This document shows positions 51,137 through 61,209 of a stretch of DNA of 64,000 nucleotides, piece after piece (the first letter of the stretch is position 1; every line of letters begins with the position of its first letter). The notes beneath the pieces are model-generated. The model did not search any database, was not told the origin of the DNA, and saw only the letters and a program-made list of their open reading frames with translations. Both the position numbers and the translations under genes were made by a program. The stretch is from Rhynchopus euleeides (Eukaryota; Euglenozoa; Diplonemea; Diplonemida; Diplonemidae): contig OY723250.1 of assembly GCA_963210315.1 (NCBI GenBank), positions 1,736,001-1,800,000 of the forward strand. Direction: 5' to 3'.

Positions 51137-52551
51137 GGCATCTACCCGGCACCCCCGGGTGAGAACCACCTCAAAAATGTGTTCCCACACACCTGTGACC
51201 CCAAAACTGACCGAAAACTCGCCCTACAGCCCGAAAAATGCGGAAAAATGGGTGAAAAAGTGGGGTTCCCCCCTATTTCGCCATTTCAGGCAAAATGGCC
51301 ATTTTTCGGGCTGTCGGGCCAAAAAATCGACGTCCTGGACCCACCAAAATCATACCTAGGGCCCAAAAATGGTTTTTGGGCCATTTCCAACCTATTCCGG
51401 GCACTTTTACCACATTTTTGGTGATTTTTTTTGCTATTTTTCTGCTCAAAAACGTCGTTGGACCAACGTTGGACCCTCGTTGGACGCACTTTCGACCAGG
51501 TTCCAGGCCCGTATTTGGCCACATATTGGTGAAAACCGCCGAAAAAGCACCCCGGGAGGTCCAATAGTACCGAACTTCCGTCACAAAACTCACCCCACAA
51601 CCCGAGAAAGGCGAAGAAATCGGGGTTTTCACCGATTTCACCCTTCCAGGCATAATGGCCATTTTTCAGGAAAATCACGCCAAAAAATCGAAAATGTTGA
51701 CATCCTGGACCCACATATAGCACAACTGGGGCCCAAAAATAATTTTTGGGCCAATTCTAACCTGTTTTGGACACTTTTGCCACTTTTTTGGTGTACTTTT
51801 TGGTATTTTTATGTCCAAAAACAAGGTCGGACGGAAGTCGGACGTAGGTCGGACGCACTTCGCACAACGTTCTGGGCCCACAGTTCGGTCAAATAATGGG
51901 TGAAAACCCCCGAAAAAGTACCCTGGGAGGTCCAATGGTACCAAACTTCCACCACAACTACACCACAATGCTCGTAAATTTCGCAGGAACCCATTTCAAA
52001 ATCACACAGTTTTTCAAAAGGAGAGCTGCCCATATCGCCCTTTGAAAAACTGCGTGATTTTGAAATGGGTTCCTGCGAAATTTACGAGCATTGTGGTGTA
52101 GTTGTGGTGGAAGTTTGGTACCATTGGACCTCCCAGGGTACTTTTTCGGGGGTTTTCACCCATTATTTGACCGAACTGTGGGCCCAGAACGTTGTGCGAA
52201 GTGCGTCCGACCTACGTCCGACTTCCGTCCGACCTTGTTTTTGGACATAAAAATACCAAAAAGTACACCAAAAAAGTGGCAAAAGTGTCCAAAACAGGTT
52301 AGAATTGGCCCAAAAATCATTTTTGGGCCCGAATGGTGCTATAGGTGGGTGTAAGATGGCGATTTTTTGGGGTATTTTTGGGGTTTTTTCCAAAAATGGC
52401 CATTTTGGCCACAATGGTCAAAACCCACTTTTTCACCATTTTTTCCGCATTTTTCGGACGCTGGGGTGTGTTTTCGGTCAGTTTTGGGGCCACATGTGTG
52501 TGGGAACACATTTTTGGGGTGTTTTCCATCCCGAGGTGCGGGGTAGATGCC
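51137..52551. mobile_element. 1.4 kb foldback element
   Basis: Ends GGCATCTACCC and GGGTAGATGCC. The outer arms 51137-51290 and 52400-52551 are inverted copies with moderate divergence. The inner arms 51728-52018 and 52041-52331 are almost perfect inverted copies around a 22-base spacer. The left half has one extra tandem unit (51290-51655 resembles 51655-52018). No coding sequence; frames here are by-products of the symmetry. No target duplication was seen. Confidence 0.8.
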
Positions 52552-55500
52552 CGAATATGCCAAAAAATATTTTTTCGGACATTTTTTAAACAGGAGTCGG
52601 ATCCCCTACCCCCCCCCCCTCTTGGGCCAGTGCATTTCTTTTTATTACCCCATGATTTGTGCATAAAACAAACAGCATCCAGAAGCTTTAATCACCTAAC
52701 AGCACCAGAAGAGGTGCGGGTTCTGGTCTTGTTTGGAACGGCCAGCGTTTCCTGTTCCTCCTCTGGCTGATGCTCAAAAAATTGCTAAAAGCGGCTCATC
52801 GCCCGATGGCCTTCCCGCACCCTGCTCTCCTTTTGGGTATGAATTGGACGAGTGTTGCTCCTCCAAGTCTTGCTGTTACGGAAGGAACACAGCAACCGAC
52901 TTCTACTTTTTGTGAGAGTGTAGCAGAACCCTGGAAACACGTATGATGTGCCCCCTTTTTCAGAAAGCTGCAAATGTTCGACAGCTCGATATTTGTTTTT
53001 TGCGCCAGAAGGGAGAGCATGTGCCAGCGTTCAGTACCCTAACCCTTGAGACACAAGTGTGCGCTCAACAAAAAGTAGTCCGGAACTGTGATCCCACAGT
53101 TGCGGGACAGGGTGTCTGCATTATCTCAACTCGGCTTTTATCTTTTTTCAGCACACTGCGATGTGGGCGGAAAGTGTCACGTGCTTGTCCGTGCCCTTGT
53201 GATCCTCACTCATGACACCGTCATTAGCAGGAGTGTGAGCGTGGAAGCGTCGGCGCATCAAAGGAAACCGGAAGTGCAGCAACGAGACGAGCGCAACACT
53301 TTATTATCTCATCCGCCAACCATCCAGCAGACAGCGGTGGGCACAACCCCCCAGGTGCTTGTACAGTCCACCCGCATGAAAATACTGCCCCCACCCCCCG
53401 ACCATCTCTCTCTCTCTCTCTCGCATCTTTCTTGTCAGTCTAGATTCCCCACGAAAAATACCACGTTCGGCTTGAAGTGTCCGAGAAAATAGCTTTTTGG
53501 GGCATGCCATGAAGCACGCGTGGCCATTATCACCTAGTCGCAGAGGCGTCCCCCCGCTGTCCTCCACTGGCCCGGGTGAAAGCGGCGTGGGGCGAGCAGC
53601 GCGCACAGCACTTGTTCATCTACACACGCAGCCCAGCCGGGTGCAGAGGGCGTTGCTCTGACCCGTTGTGGCACACCGACCCCCACCACCTCTGAGGCCT
53701 CCATGGCAGCGCCCTGCTCGGTCGCCGGTCACTGAGCCTCAGGACGGTGGAGCTACCCCCTGATGATTTGCGGGTTTGTGGGTCTGCAGACCGCATTGTC
53801 CCTATAGTGAATGGGGCCGATTCGAATGGGCCCGACCATTGTGCGAAATGGTGGTGTGTGCGGCGCCAGTACCCACTGCATGACACAGATCGGTGGGCTG
53901 TCGGGGCTGCATCAGGGTCCATCCTTCTGGCCAACGGTGCTCAAATTCGAATTTTTTGTTGCAGGGGCGATGCCTGATGCACCATGAGTGGCACCATGTG
54001 TACCGGCAGGGTGGGGCAACTCACGCGTACCCGCAAACCCGTTGTTATCCTTTTCTTACGCACACCACTTTTCGCGCGGAAAGTGGCATCCAGCTCAGCC
54101 CAACCGTGCTCTCACACAGCACCCCCTTCAGGCAATCAGGTTTGCAAGAGTATGTGGAAACGCCACAGCATCAAACGAAGTGCTAGTTGTAGGGGAAGAG
54201 TGGCGTATCTGAGCTGGCAATTTTGCACTCTTCCTGATTACCTTCTTTGGGCCCGAAGGCCAGAATCAGATCTTTTCCGCCCCCCGCCCCCCCCCAACAG
54301 CATGGTGGGCTTTGCCCTGTGGCATGGTGTGGTCAAGCTGCTTCAGTTTGCCACCTGTTTTGCGAGGCAACGCACCGAGACCTGTGCTCTCTGCCCGGGC
54401 GGGTGTGTGTTTCGCCGCCAAGCCAGCCCACCCCGCATGGCATCGTCGTGAGAGGGAAACGAACCCCCGAGAGCGAAGTGAATCCCCCTGTAGGCTGTGT
54501 TGTTTACCCATGACCCGTTTTTCGCTGGGCCCGTGTAGAATCAGGTCAGCTGACCCAAAGAGTCCGGGTTTTTGTTTGTGTGCACGAGCGGTAACACCTC
54601 CCACCCCACCGCCCATTTTATTTCTTCAGTTTCTCCTTGTCCGTTCATCTTTCTCGCATACTTCATCGTTTTTTTTCCCACCCCCTCCTCCTTCTGGGGC
54701 TTGCTGAATTGTAAGGTAAGCCCCCACCCCCCCTGTTCGCTCTGTGCCAAGCCGTGTGCCAGCAGCGACACCCAAACTTTTTTCTGAGGCTCACTGTTTG
54801 CCACCCCAGATCGAAGCCCCCACCCCCGCTCCCCCCGCCCCTCGGCTCGTGGCCGAGTCTTATCATACCGAACGTCCCCAAGCGTTACTTTGGCGCTGCC
54901 AAGCACGCCGACCTGGGCCCACAGCAGCCTGTGGGGCCAACCGTGGTTGGGCTCTGGGGCAGTGGGAAACACGCTCACTGCGACTGGGTTGCGCCGATAT
55001 ATTGACCCACAACATGCAGATAGAACACAGACCGGATTTCCGGTTTGATCCCTCGTTCCTACACCATCACCACACGCACATACACCTTTCACGCTGCTGT
55101 CCGTCTCAACTCGCACAGCAGCCAGATGGATATGTGCGTTGTTCACGCGATGTGCACCTCAAGCACCACGGCGGCGCGAACGGATGATTCCAGGTCAGGG
55201 TATCATACAGGCATGTACGTCAGGTGGAGAAAATCTTGTCGAATACAGTGTTGCCTCCCTCCGTCCTGTGAGTGCTGTTCTTTTTGCCCTCCGTTTCGAC
55301 GGCTTTCTCAGTGACGAGGTGCCTGCTCTACCTGCTCAGCGGCGAAGCGAAGTGGTCATCATTCGGAGGACACCCTTCTCTCGAGATTCACTCGGCTGCA
55401 CAGTTTCGTGATTATATCCTGAAGATCCATCGTATGACTGGTGCTTAGAGGACCAACACCTTCGTGCCACTCTTCAAGGCCTTGGCACCGCCTTGACACA

Positions 55501-55856
55501 CCATGTGTGCGCTCAATGAAACGTATCCCCATTCCTCTGTTTTTTGTTAGCTGCTGGGCCCGGTGGCGGGTGGGTCTGGTGCTACCTGAGAGCAGGAGGA
55601 TTTCGATTGTCTCTCCATTTTTCATCCTTCGTCCCATTACCTACATGCGCTTCCGCCCCGCTTCATACAGTGTGATCATACCCGGAGTGAATGCAAATCG
55701 CTTATTCGCTTTCCTTGAAAGGAGCCTCTTACGTATTTATTCACCCCCCTCCTTCTTAGATGCATCCATAAGCAGGTGCTTGCTATTATTCTCCTTCGCA
55801 ATCCCTCACCAACCCCCACGGCATCTCTTCGACATCCTATTCCCAGGCACTGACCC
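52552..55856. other. Intergenic region with repeats, no convincing gene
   Basis: Fragments of repeat A at 53035-53115 and 55430-55560 (the second diverged), a repeat at 53155-53310 shared with 33225-33370 (GATGTGGGCGG, AGCAACGAG), a CT microsatellite at 53406-53423. No protein domain recognised. Confidence 0.45.
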
Positions 55857-56320
55857 AGTGGGCTCATAACCCACAGGTCGTAGGATCGTAACCTACCTCT
55901 GCTACCAAGTCCTGGGTAAGACGTTAAACTGCCTGGGGGGGCCGTCCCCGGACCATGACGGGTGCCTGCACCAGGAGTCTAGCACGGCCGTGGTCCAGGG
56001 CATGACCGAAAACTGCTTGGGTACCGAGGCTCCCCAGACCAGGATGGGTGGAGACACCTGGAGTCTAAATAGTCACACCACGTCAGGCCAGACCTTCGCA
56101 TTGCACTCCGCGAAGACTGCCACACAGCCGCGGGGCAGGTGTGCAGCCTGTGGAAAACCTCGTACAGAAAAGACTGTAAGGGGCGACAGCCCCGCCGAGG
56201 CGATACAGCGCCAGACGCGGCCCGAGTTTCTGGAGACCGACCGGGGAACTGGTACGTCTTCAGGATAAGCGCCTCACAGAGGACTGATCCTCACCTGTGT
56301 GATCCGTGAACCTCAGCCCC
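55857..56320 (+). repeat. SINE-like sequence with initiator tRNA-Met 3' half
   Basis: 55857-55907 match the 3' two thirds of eukaryotic initiator tRNA-Met: anticodon stem GTGGG/CCCAC with loop CTCATAA (anticodon CAT), T stem GTAGG/CCTAC with loop ATCGTAA, then CTCTGCT, A, and a genomic CCA. The 5' acceptor strand and D arm are missing, so it is not a working tRNA gene. The body that follows is unrelated to tRNA and GC-rich; its 3' end is a guess before the T-rich stretch at 56350. The genomic CCA points to an origin from mature tRNA. Confidence 0.55.
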
Positions 56321-57615
56321 ATGGTGCTGGAGTGGAGCGGGTGCCTCGACCTCTTTTCGGGTTTTTTCTATTTCTTTATTTTCTTTTGGGTGCGTCCACC
56401 AAAGAAAACGTGGCCACCCACTCGCAGAGGCTCCCGAAAGCTCCAGCATCAGCTCGAGGTTCATGGTGTAGATCGGTGTCTCCAGAAGAAGGGGATGTCC
56501 GGTCGAAGAAGACAAACGACGAAGACAACCACACAGGCCGCACAAAAAAAAACCCAGCCGGAAGGGCATTGGCTCAAGACAGTTGTCGGAGGCCCTTGCC
56601 CTGCCAGTGGATCACAGTGCCTTATTGGATTTTCCAGAGCGAAAGCCTGTTTCTCTACCGCAACACTGTGGTTCTTCGTGCCCCCAAAGGGCCGAGGGCG
56701 TTTGATTGTGCACCACACCCCGGTACACAGTCGTCCCATCGCTGCCACATCACAGCTGTCCACAACAATATTTATGCAGCATTGTTTGTCCGCTGGTTCG
56801 CGGGATGTGGGATGCAGGAGTGGGCATATGCACTGCGAGCTGTCTTCTTTGCTCGAGACCAGGAGGCATGTTATCGTGATGGGAAAGTGCTATGTTCGTC
56901 GGGCCATCTCTCCACAGCAGCACCAACTCCTTCTGGTGGCAGCCTCAGGCGACACCGAAGCGGTGCGACGAAACCTGAACCGGCAAAGCTAGCTGCATGT
57001 CGCCCGTGCGGTTGTGTGAGTTTGAAAACGGCAGTGACCCCCCTCGCTCCTCACCCCCGTGTGCCGCAAGTATGTTCCGGAACCAGACACCGTGAACCCC
57101 GGCGATGTTCTTTTATAGCTCGGGGAATCACCGTTCTGCGGCTTTTGCTGGATCTAGCGACACTCGATCGCTTGATCAGATGCGGGGGAGGACAGTGTTC
57201 ACAATGGGTGGGGTCTACGTTCCAACAAAACATACAAAGAGTCAGTAGGAGGGTGCCGGCGCGCAGTGTGTTTTGAGATAGAGCAACACAAGATCACTTC
57301 CTCACAGCAACGCCCTTCACAGGGGCCACACACTGCCGCTCGTGTGCACAAACATAACCCGGACTCTTTTGATCCAGCAGAGGCACGGTAGTTTGGTTAG
57401 GGGTATGGGTGTTGTGTATCCCATTGTGTCTATTAAGTGTGCGTTGCCGGCTGTTATCGTGAGTGCGCCGTGTTCTATTCCGATGCTCAGTGCAGGTGAG
57501 GCATCATCCCAGTCCGTGAGTGCGTCTGTATATTCATCGAAAGAAATCCAAAAAAAAAGCTACCCAAAAAAGAGGGGAGGGGAGGGCAGCCGAGGAATAA
57601 TATAAATCCACATCC
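56321..57615. other. No convincing gene
   Basis: A 325-codon frame from 56299 is open but shows no domain or conserved pattern; a second frame also stays open over much of it, suggesting base composition as the cause. Confidence 0.4.
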
Positions 57616-58129
57616 CATGGTTTGACAAGCCGCTTAAGAATCTTGTTGGATTCTTATGGATTCTTACGCTTATTGGCTCCGAACACTTACGAAAAAAAGC
57701 CAAGAATTCTTACGATAAGCCGTCAAATCTTATAAGACTTGTAAGAATCTGAGAAAGTCTTATAAGATTTTGGGAAAATCTCATAAGATTCTTGTAAGAT
57801 TCCGGAAAATTCTTGCCAGAAATCCGATAAGTCTTATAAGACTTGCGGAAAATCTTATAAGACTTATAAGATTTTCCGTAAGTCTTATAAGACTTACGGA
57901 TTTTTCCGATACGATTTGTAAGTCTTATAAGATTTTTGGTAAGATAAAAAAATCTTATAAGATTTTCCGTAAGCCTGATAAGAATCCGTAAGATTCTTAT
58001 AAGACTTATAAGAATCCGTAAGATTCTTATAAGTCTTATAAGATTTCCGTAAGATTTCCGTAAGTCTTATAAGACTTACAAATCTTACGGAATAAGCGTA
58101 AAAATAAGTAAGTCTTATGTCAAACCATG
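57616..58129. mobile_element. 514-bp MITE with 6-bp target duplication
   Basis: Perfect inverted ends CATGGTTTGACA and TGTCAAACCATG, flanked by ACATCC on both sides (57610-57615, 58130-58135). The inside is an AT-rich series of TCTTATAAGA palindromes separated by CCGTAAG or GGAAAA. No coding capacity. Confidence 0.85.
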
Positions 58130-58135
58130 ACATCC

Positions 58136-59734
58136 GCCTGATTTTGCCCCTACAACCAACTTCCGGGAATACGATACTCCACACCACCGCACAACACCGC
58201 TAAACTGGGGGCAAAATCAGGTGGGCAAAAGCCTCGATGGCATGATATGACATGAGCCAATCGGTGCTGACCAGAAGAAGCCGAAAAAGGTGTGGTGCAT
58301 CCGGCAGGATTCTTCTCAGAGCAGCAGGGTCAAAAGATTCATTCAAAAACCAGTTGCTGGCACACACCGCTGCTTGATTAAGGCGGCGGTGCCATTTTTC
58401 GTATGGCGGTGAGGCCCTTGTGGCCCTTGTGACCCATGTGGTGTGGCAAATCATACAAGCGCCCGCCACCACACTTCCGCCACACCCAACCTCTAAAAAA
58501 AGCTCAAAACTATGCGCCTGCAAACCAGTAAGGGGAGAGAAGAACCAGCGGGTATTCGTCGATCGCGAGAACACCCCACACGCCCGCTGCGGGTGTGGTG
58601 TCTTGCATGATCTGCATAGCAAAGTTTCCTGCGTTGTTAGCACAACTCCAAACCCCCCCCCCCCCCCCCACTCAGCCGGTTCACCCCACCACCAAACCAC
58701 CACCAAAAAAAGCACTCTTGCTGAGGTGTGAGGACGAACTGCGTCTATACTCCGTGAGAACAACGCCTTTTTAGGCAACACTGTGTACGTCACGGTCTGG
58801 TCGTCTTGTACGTCAGGCTGGAGGTCGTCGATGCCAAAAAAAAAGCAAATGATCAGGAAAAGTACTCAGGTGGAAACACCTGGGACAAGCAACCGCCCCA
58901 CCCCCACCCCCGGACCCCTGACACTCCCCTCCGATGGAAAGGCGAGCTGCTGGCTCCTGCGTGAAACCCTCCCTGACCCCTCTGATGAGGTGAAGGTGGC
59001 GTGGGGGTAGGGGTGCAGTGCGCGTTTCTTTTGCTTCAAACATGTCCTGCCCCCGCCCCCCTCCCCCACCCCCGACTACTCGAGTGAAGGGAGATGATCC
59101 TTGTGCTTCCTTCTGCTTCTATTTCAATGCCCCCCCCCCCCCCCCGACCACGACTACCACCACCTATAGCATGCCGCCCTTCTTCTGGCCTCTCCGCAGG
59201 GTTTTGAGCCCTGTCCCAGGCACTACCCACGGCCCTGGCCTCGCTTCCAACTTGCAAGCGACAATCTGCAAATCAGGGGAGTCAACGCGCCGTGGGAGTA
59301 GACATAATATAAAAAAACGGAACAGGGGATCTTCGCTGCGGTGCTGGCATGGTGTGTCTTCGTGTACTTCTCCGAGTTTCTGTGAGAAGTGCGCCAGGCA
59401 CTTGCCATATAGCTGTCGAATAGTGAAAGATCTCACCCAGCATGGTTTTAACAAATCGAGGAGTCGATGCCGACCCTTGCGTGTGTCTGTGTGACGTGGC
59501 CTCTCCGAAGCAGGCCAATCAGTCAGTGCGTAGAGAACCAATCTCCTCTGAGTTGGGAGCTGGCAGCACCCCGCCCCCGCTTCCACCTTCCCAATCAAGC
59601 CCCTTGCATTGCGCTGTGTGTGCACTGTTCTGCCGAGGTGCCGGTCCAAACCATCCGCAGCCATTGCAACACCTCACCGCAGATAACACATCGCCCCTGG
59701 GGTGGTGCGGGACCCCCACACCCACACAGCAAGA
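58136..59734. other. Intergenic, no convincing gene
   Basis: C runs (58647-58660, 59132-59145). Just before the next gene is CACACCCACACAG, a splice-acceptor-like site five bases ahead of the ATG. Confidence 0.45.
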
Positions 59735-60844
59735 ATGGCACCCGCCCGAACCCCTGTGCTGACGATTGACGAAGGCGAGAGTGCCATCCCTGTGTGGGAG
59801 GGTCGGGAGCTGGCCACAGTCCCGATGGCTGTGCATCTCAAGCAGCTGGGCGAAGCAGTGGACAGCTACGAGACATACCGTGCACAGCCCCTGGGGTGCT
59901 GCGAGGGCGATGCGCTGTCTGACGCTGACACGCACAGCCACGACGAACCGCCTGCCGGCGCGGGGCTCCCGTTTCCTGTGTTTTCGCAGATCGAGGGGGA
60001 CGCCTGTGCAGACAGCACGCTGCTGATGACAGAGTACCTGCATGCCTGCAGGGGGGTTGTCGGTGAGTGGGTCAGCGGGCTCCTCGTGATGGTGCCGCAG
60101 CTGTCGGCAACAGAGGAGGTCATCCGCACCATCGCCGAGCGGGACGAACGGCTTGCGCGAAGCCGTATCAGCGATCAATACTTCCGGCACACCATCGACA
60201 AGGCGATCGCGGCTGAGATCTACACATCCAAGGAGGTCTCCGACGACGACACAGATATTGTGCGAACCCTGTCCAGGTTTGACAGCCTGACACACCTCCT
60301 GACGCTGTACGATGTGAAGCGGAGGCTGGCTCAGCGTGACTTTGAGGAGTGCGATGCGCACACCGTCCGGAGCTGCCACCTCGGGCAGCAGCGGGTTGCC
60401 GTGGTGCGGCACATGCAGGAGGTGGTGAAGGATGTGGTGGCGACCGGGGAGGAGCTGCTGCTCCGGCTGCAGGCGCGGCGCGAGCTGATCGGGCGGCATG
60501 AAAAGATTGAAAACTGCAAGGCGTTTGTCGCAGAGGGCACGCTGTGCCACAGGGACTACTTCACATCACGCAAGGCCCTCAGAGAGCTGTCGGAGGCAGC
60601 CTCGATAAGCGACGGGAAACTCTTTGACCTCCGCAAGGCGGTGAGCGAAACGGCCATCTCCTGGGCAGGAGTCGCAGCCACGGTTGCCGAAGAACACCCA
60701 GTGCCCCCAACGCTGATAGAAGACGCCAAGATGGCGGGGCGGCTCCGCTACTCGATGAAGGAGAAGGCTGTCGAGGACTGGGTTGAATCCCAGGTCAAGA
60801 AGACGCAGCTCACTGCGAAGCACCACTTTCTCGTTGGCGACTAG
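59735..60844 (+). CDS. Conserved-looking helical protein of unknown function
   Basis: 369 residues, one exon, no family recognised. No signal peptide or membrane segment. The N-terminal 85 residues are acidic with an Asp/His-rich stretch. From about 95 onward the protein is helical with many Glu, Arg and Leu in heptad-like spacing (for example RDERLARSRI and KDVVATGEELLLRLQARRELI), so a coiled coil or helical bundle is likely. Coding quality is good: third positions are G/C-rich and the opposite strand frame is an obvious shadow. ATG 59735 directly follows CACACAGCAAGA, a leader-acceptor style shared with neighbours. The 365 bp to the lipase gene and same strand do not prove a link. A BAR-like or sorting-nexin-type helical domain is one possibility, unproven. 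Confidence 0.6.
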   Translation: MAPARTPVLTIDEGESAIPVWEGRELATVPMAVHLKQLGEAVDSYETYRAQPLGCCEGDALSDADTHSHDEPPAGAGLPFPVFSQIEGDACADSTLLMTEYLHACRGVVGEWVSGLLVMVPQLSATEEVIRTIAERDERLARSRISDQYFRHTIDKAIAAEIYTSKEVSDDDTDIVRTLSRFDSLTHLLTLYDVKRRLAQRDFEECDAHTVRSCHLGQQRVAVVRHMQEVVKDVVATGEELLLRLQARRELIGRHEKIENCKAFVAEGTLCHRDYFTSRKALRELSEAASISDGKLFDLRKAVSETAISWAGVAATVAEEHPVPPTLIEDAKMAGRLRYSMKEKAVEDWVESQVKKTQLTAKHHFLVGD

Positions 60845-61209
60845 ACCGGGCGAAGGTCGGGATACGGGGGGCGGCACAAGGCAGGCCCCACCCTGCGACG
60901 ATGGCTTTGCTCTGCTTCCGCAGATCATGCCGAGTCGAGAGCGAGAGGTGGCGGGGGAAGCACACCGCTGCGTGCCTCTCTGAGTCCCGGCTCCCCTCAC
61001 CCCACCCCACCACCCCACACAGCACCCTGCATACCCCCGGGGCCCGTACAATCTGCGTATCCATGCCTTCTCCACCACCACCTCCTCCAGCAGGGGCGAG
61101 GGGCGAGAGGAGCGCGGGAGGGGGTCTGTCTGTGTTCTCTTCTTGGCTCTTCTTTGCGCCCCCCCTCCCCCCCCACTCTCACTCTCACTCCCCGACCCTC
61201 CTCCGCACC

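Noticed and set aside
51159-52770. Pairs of matching open frames on opposite strands
   Set aside because: They are the two arms of the foldback element read twice.
55850-55910. Functional initiator tRNA gene
   Set aside because: The acceptor 5' strand and D arm are missing, and CCA is encoded.
56299-57276. 325-codon open frame
   Set aside because: No domain, no conserved pattern, and another frame is also open over most of it; a short LLVAASGDTEAV in that second frame looks ankyrin-like but is alone.
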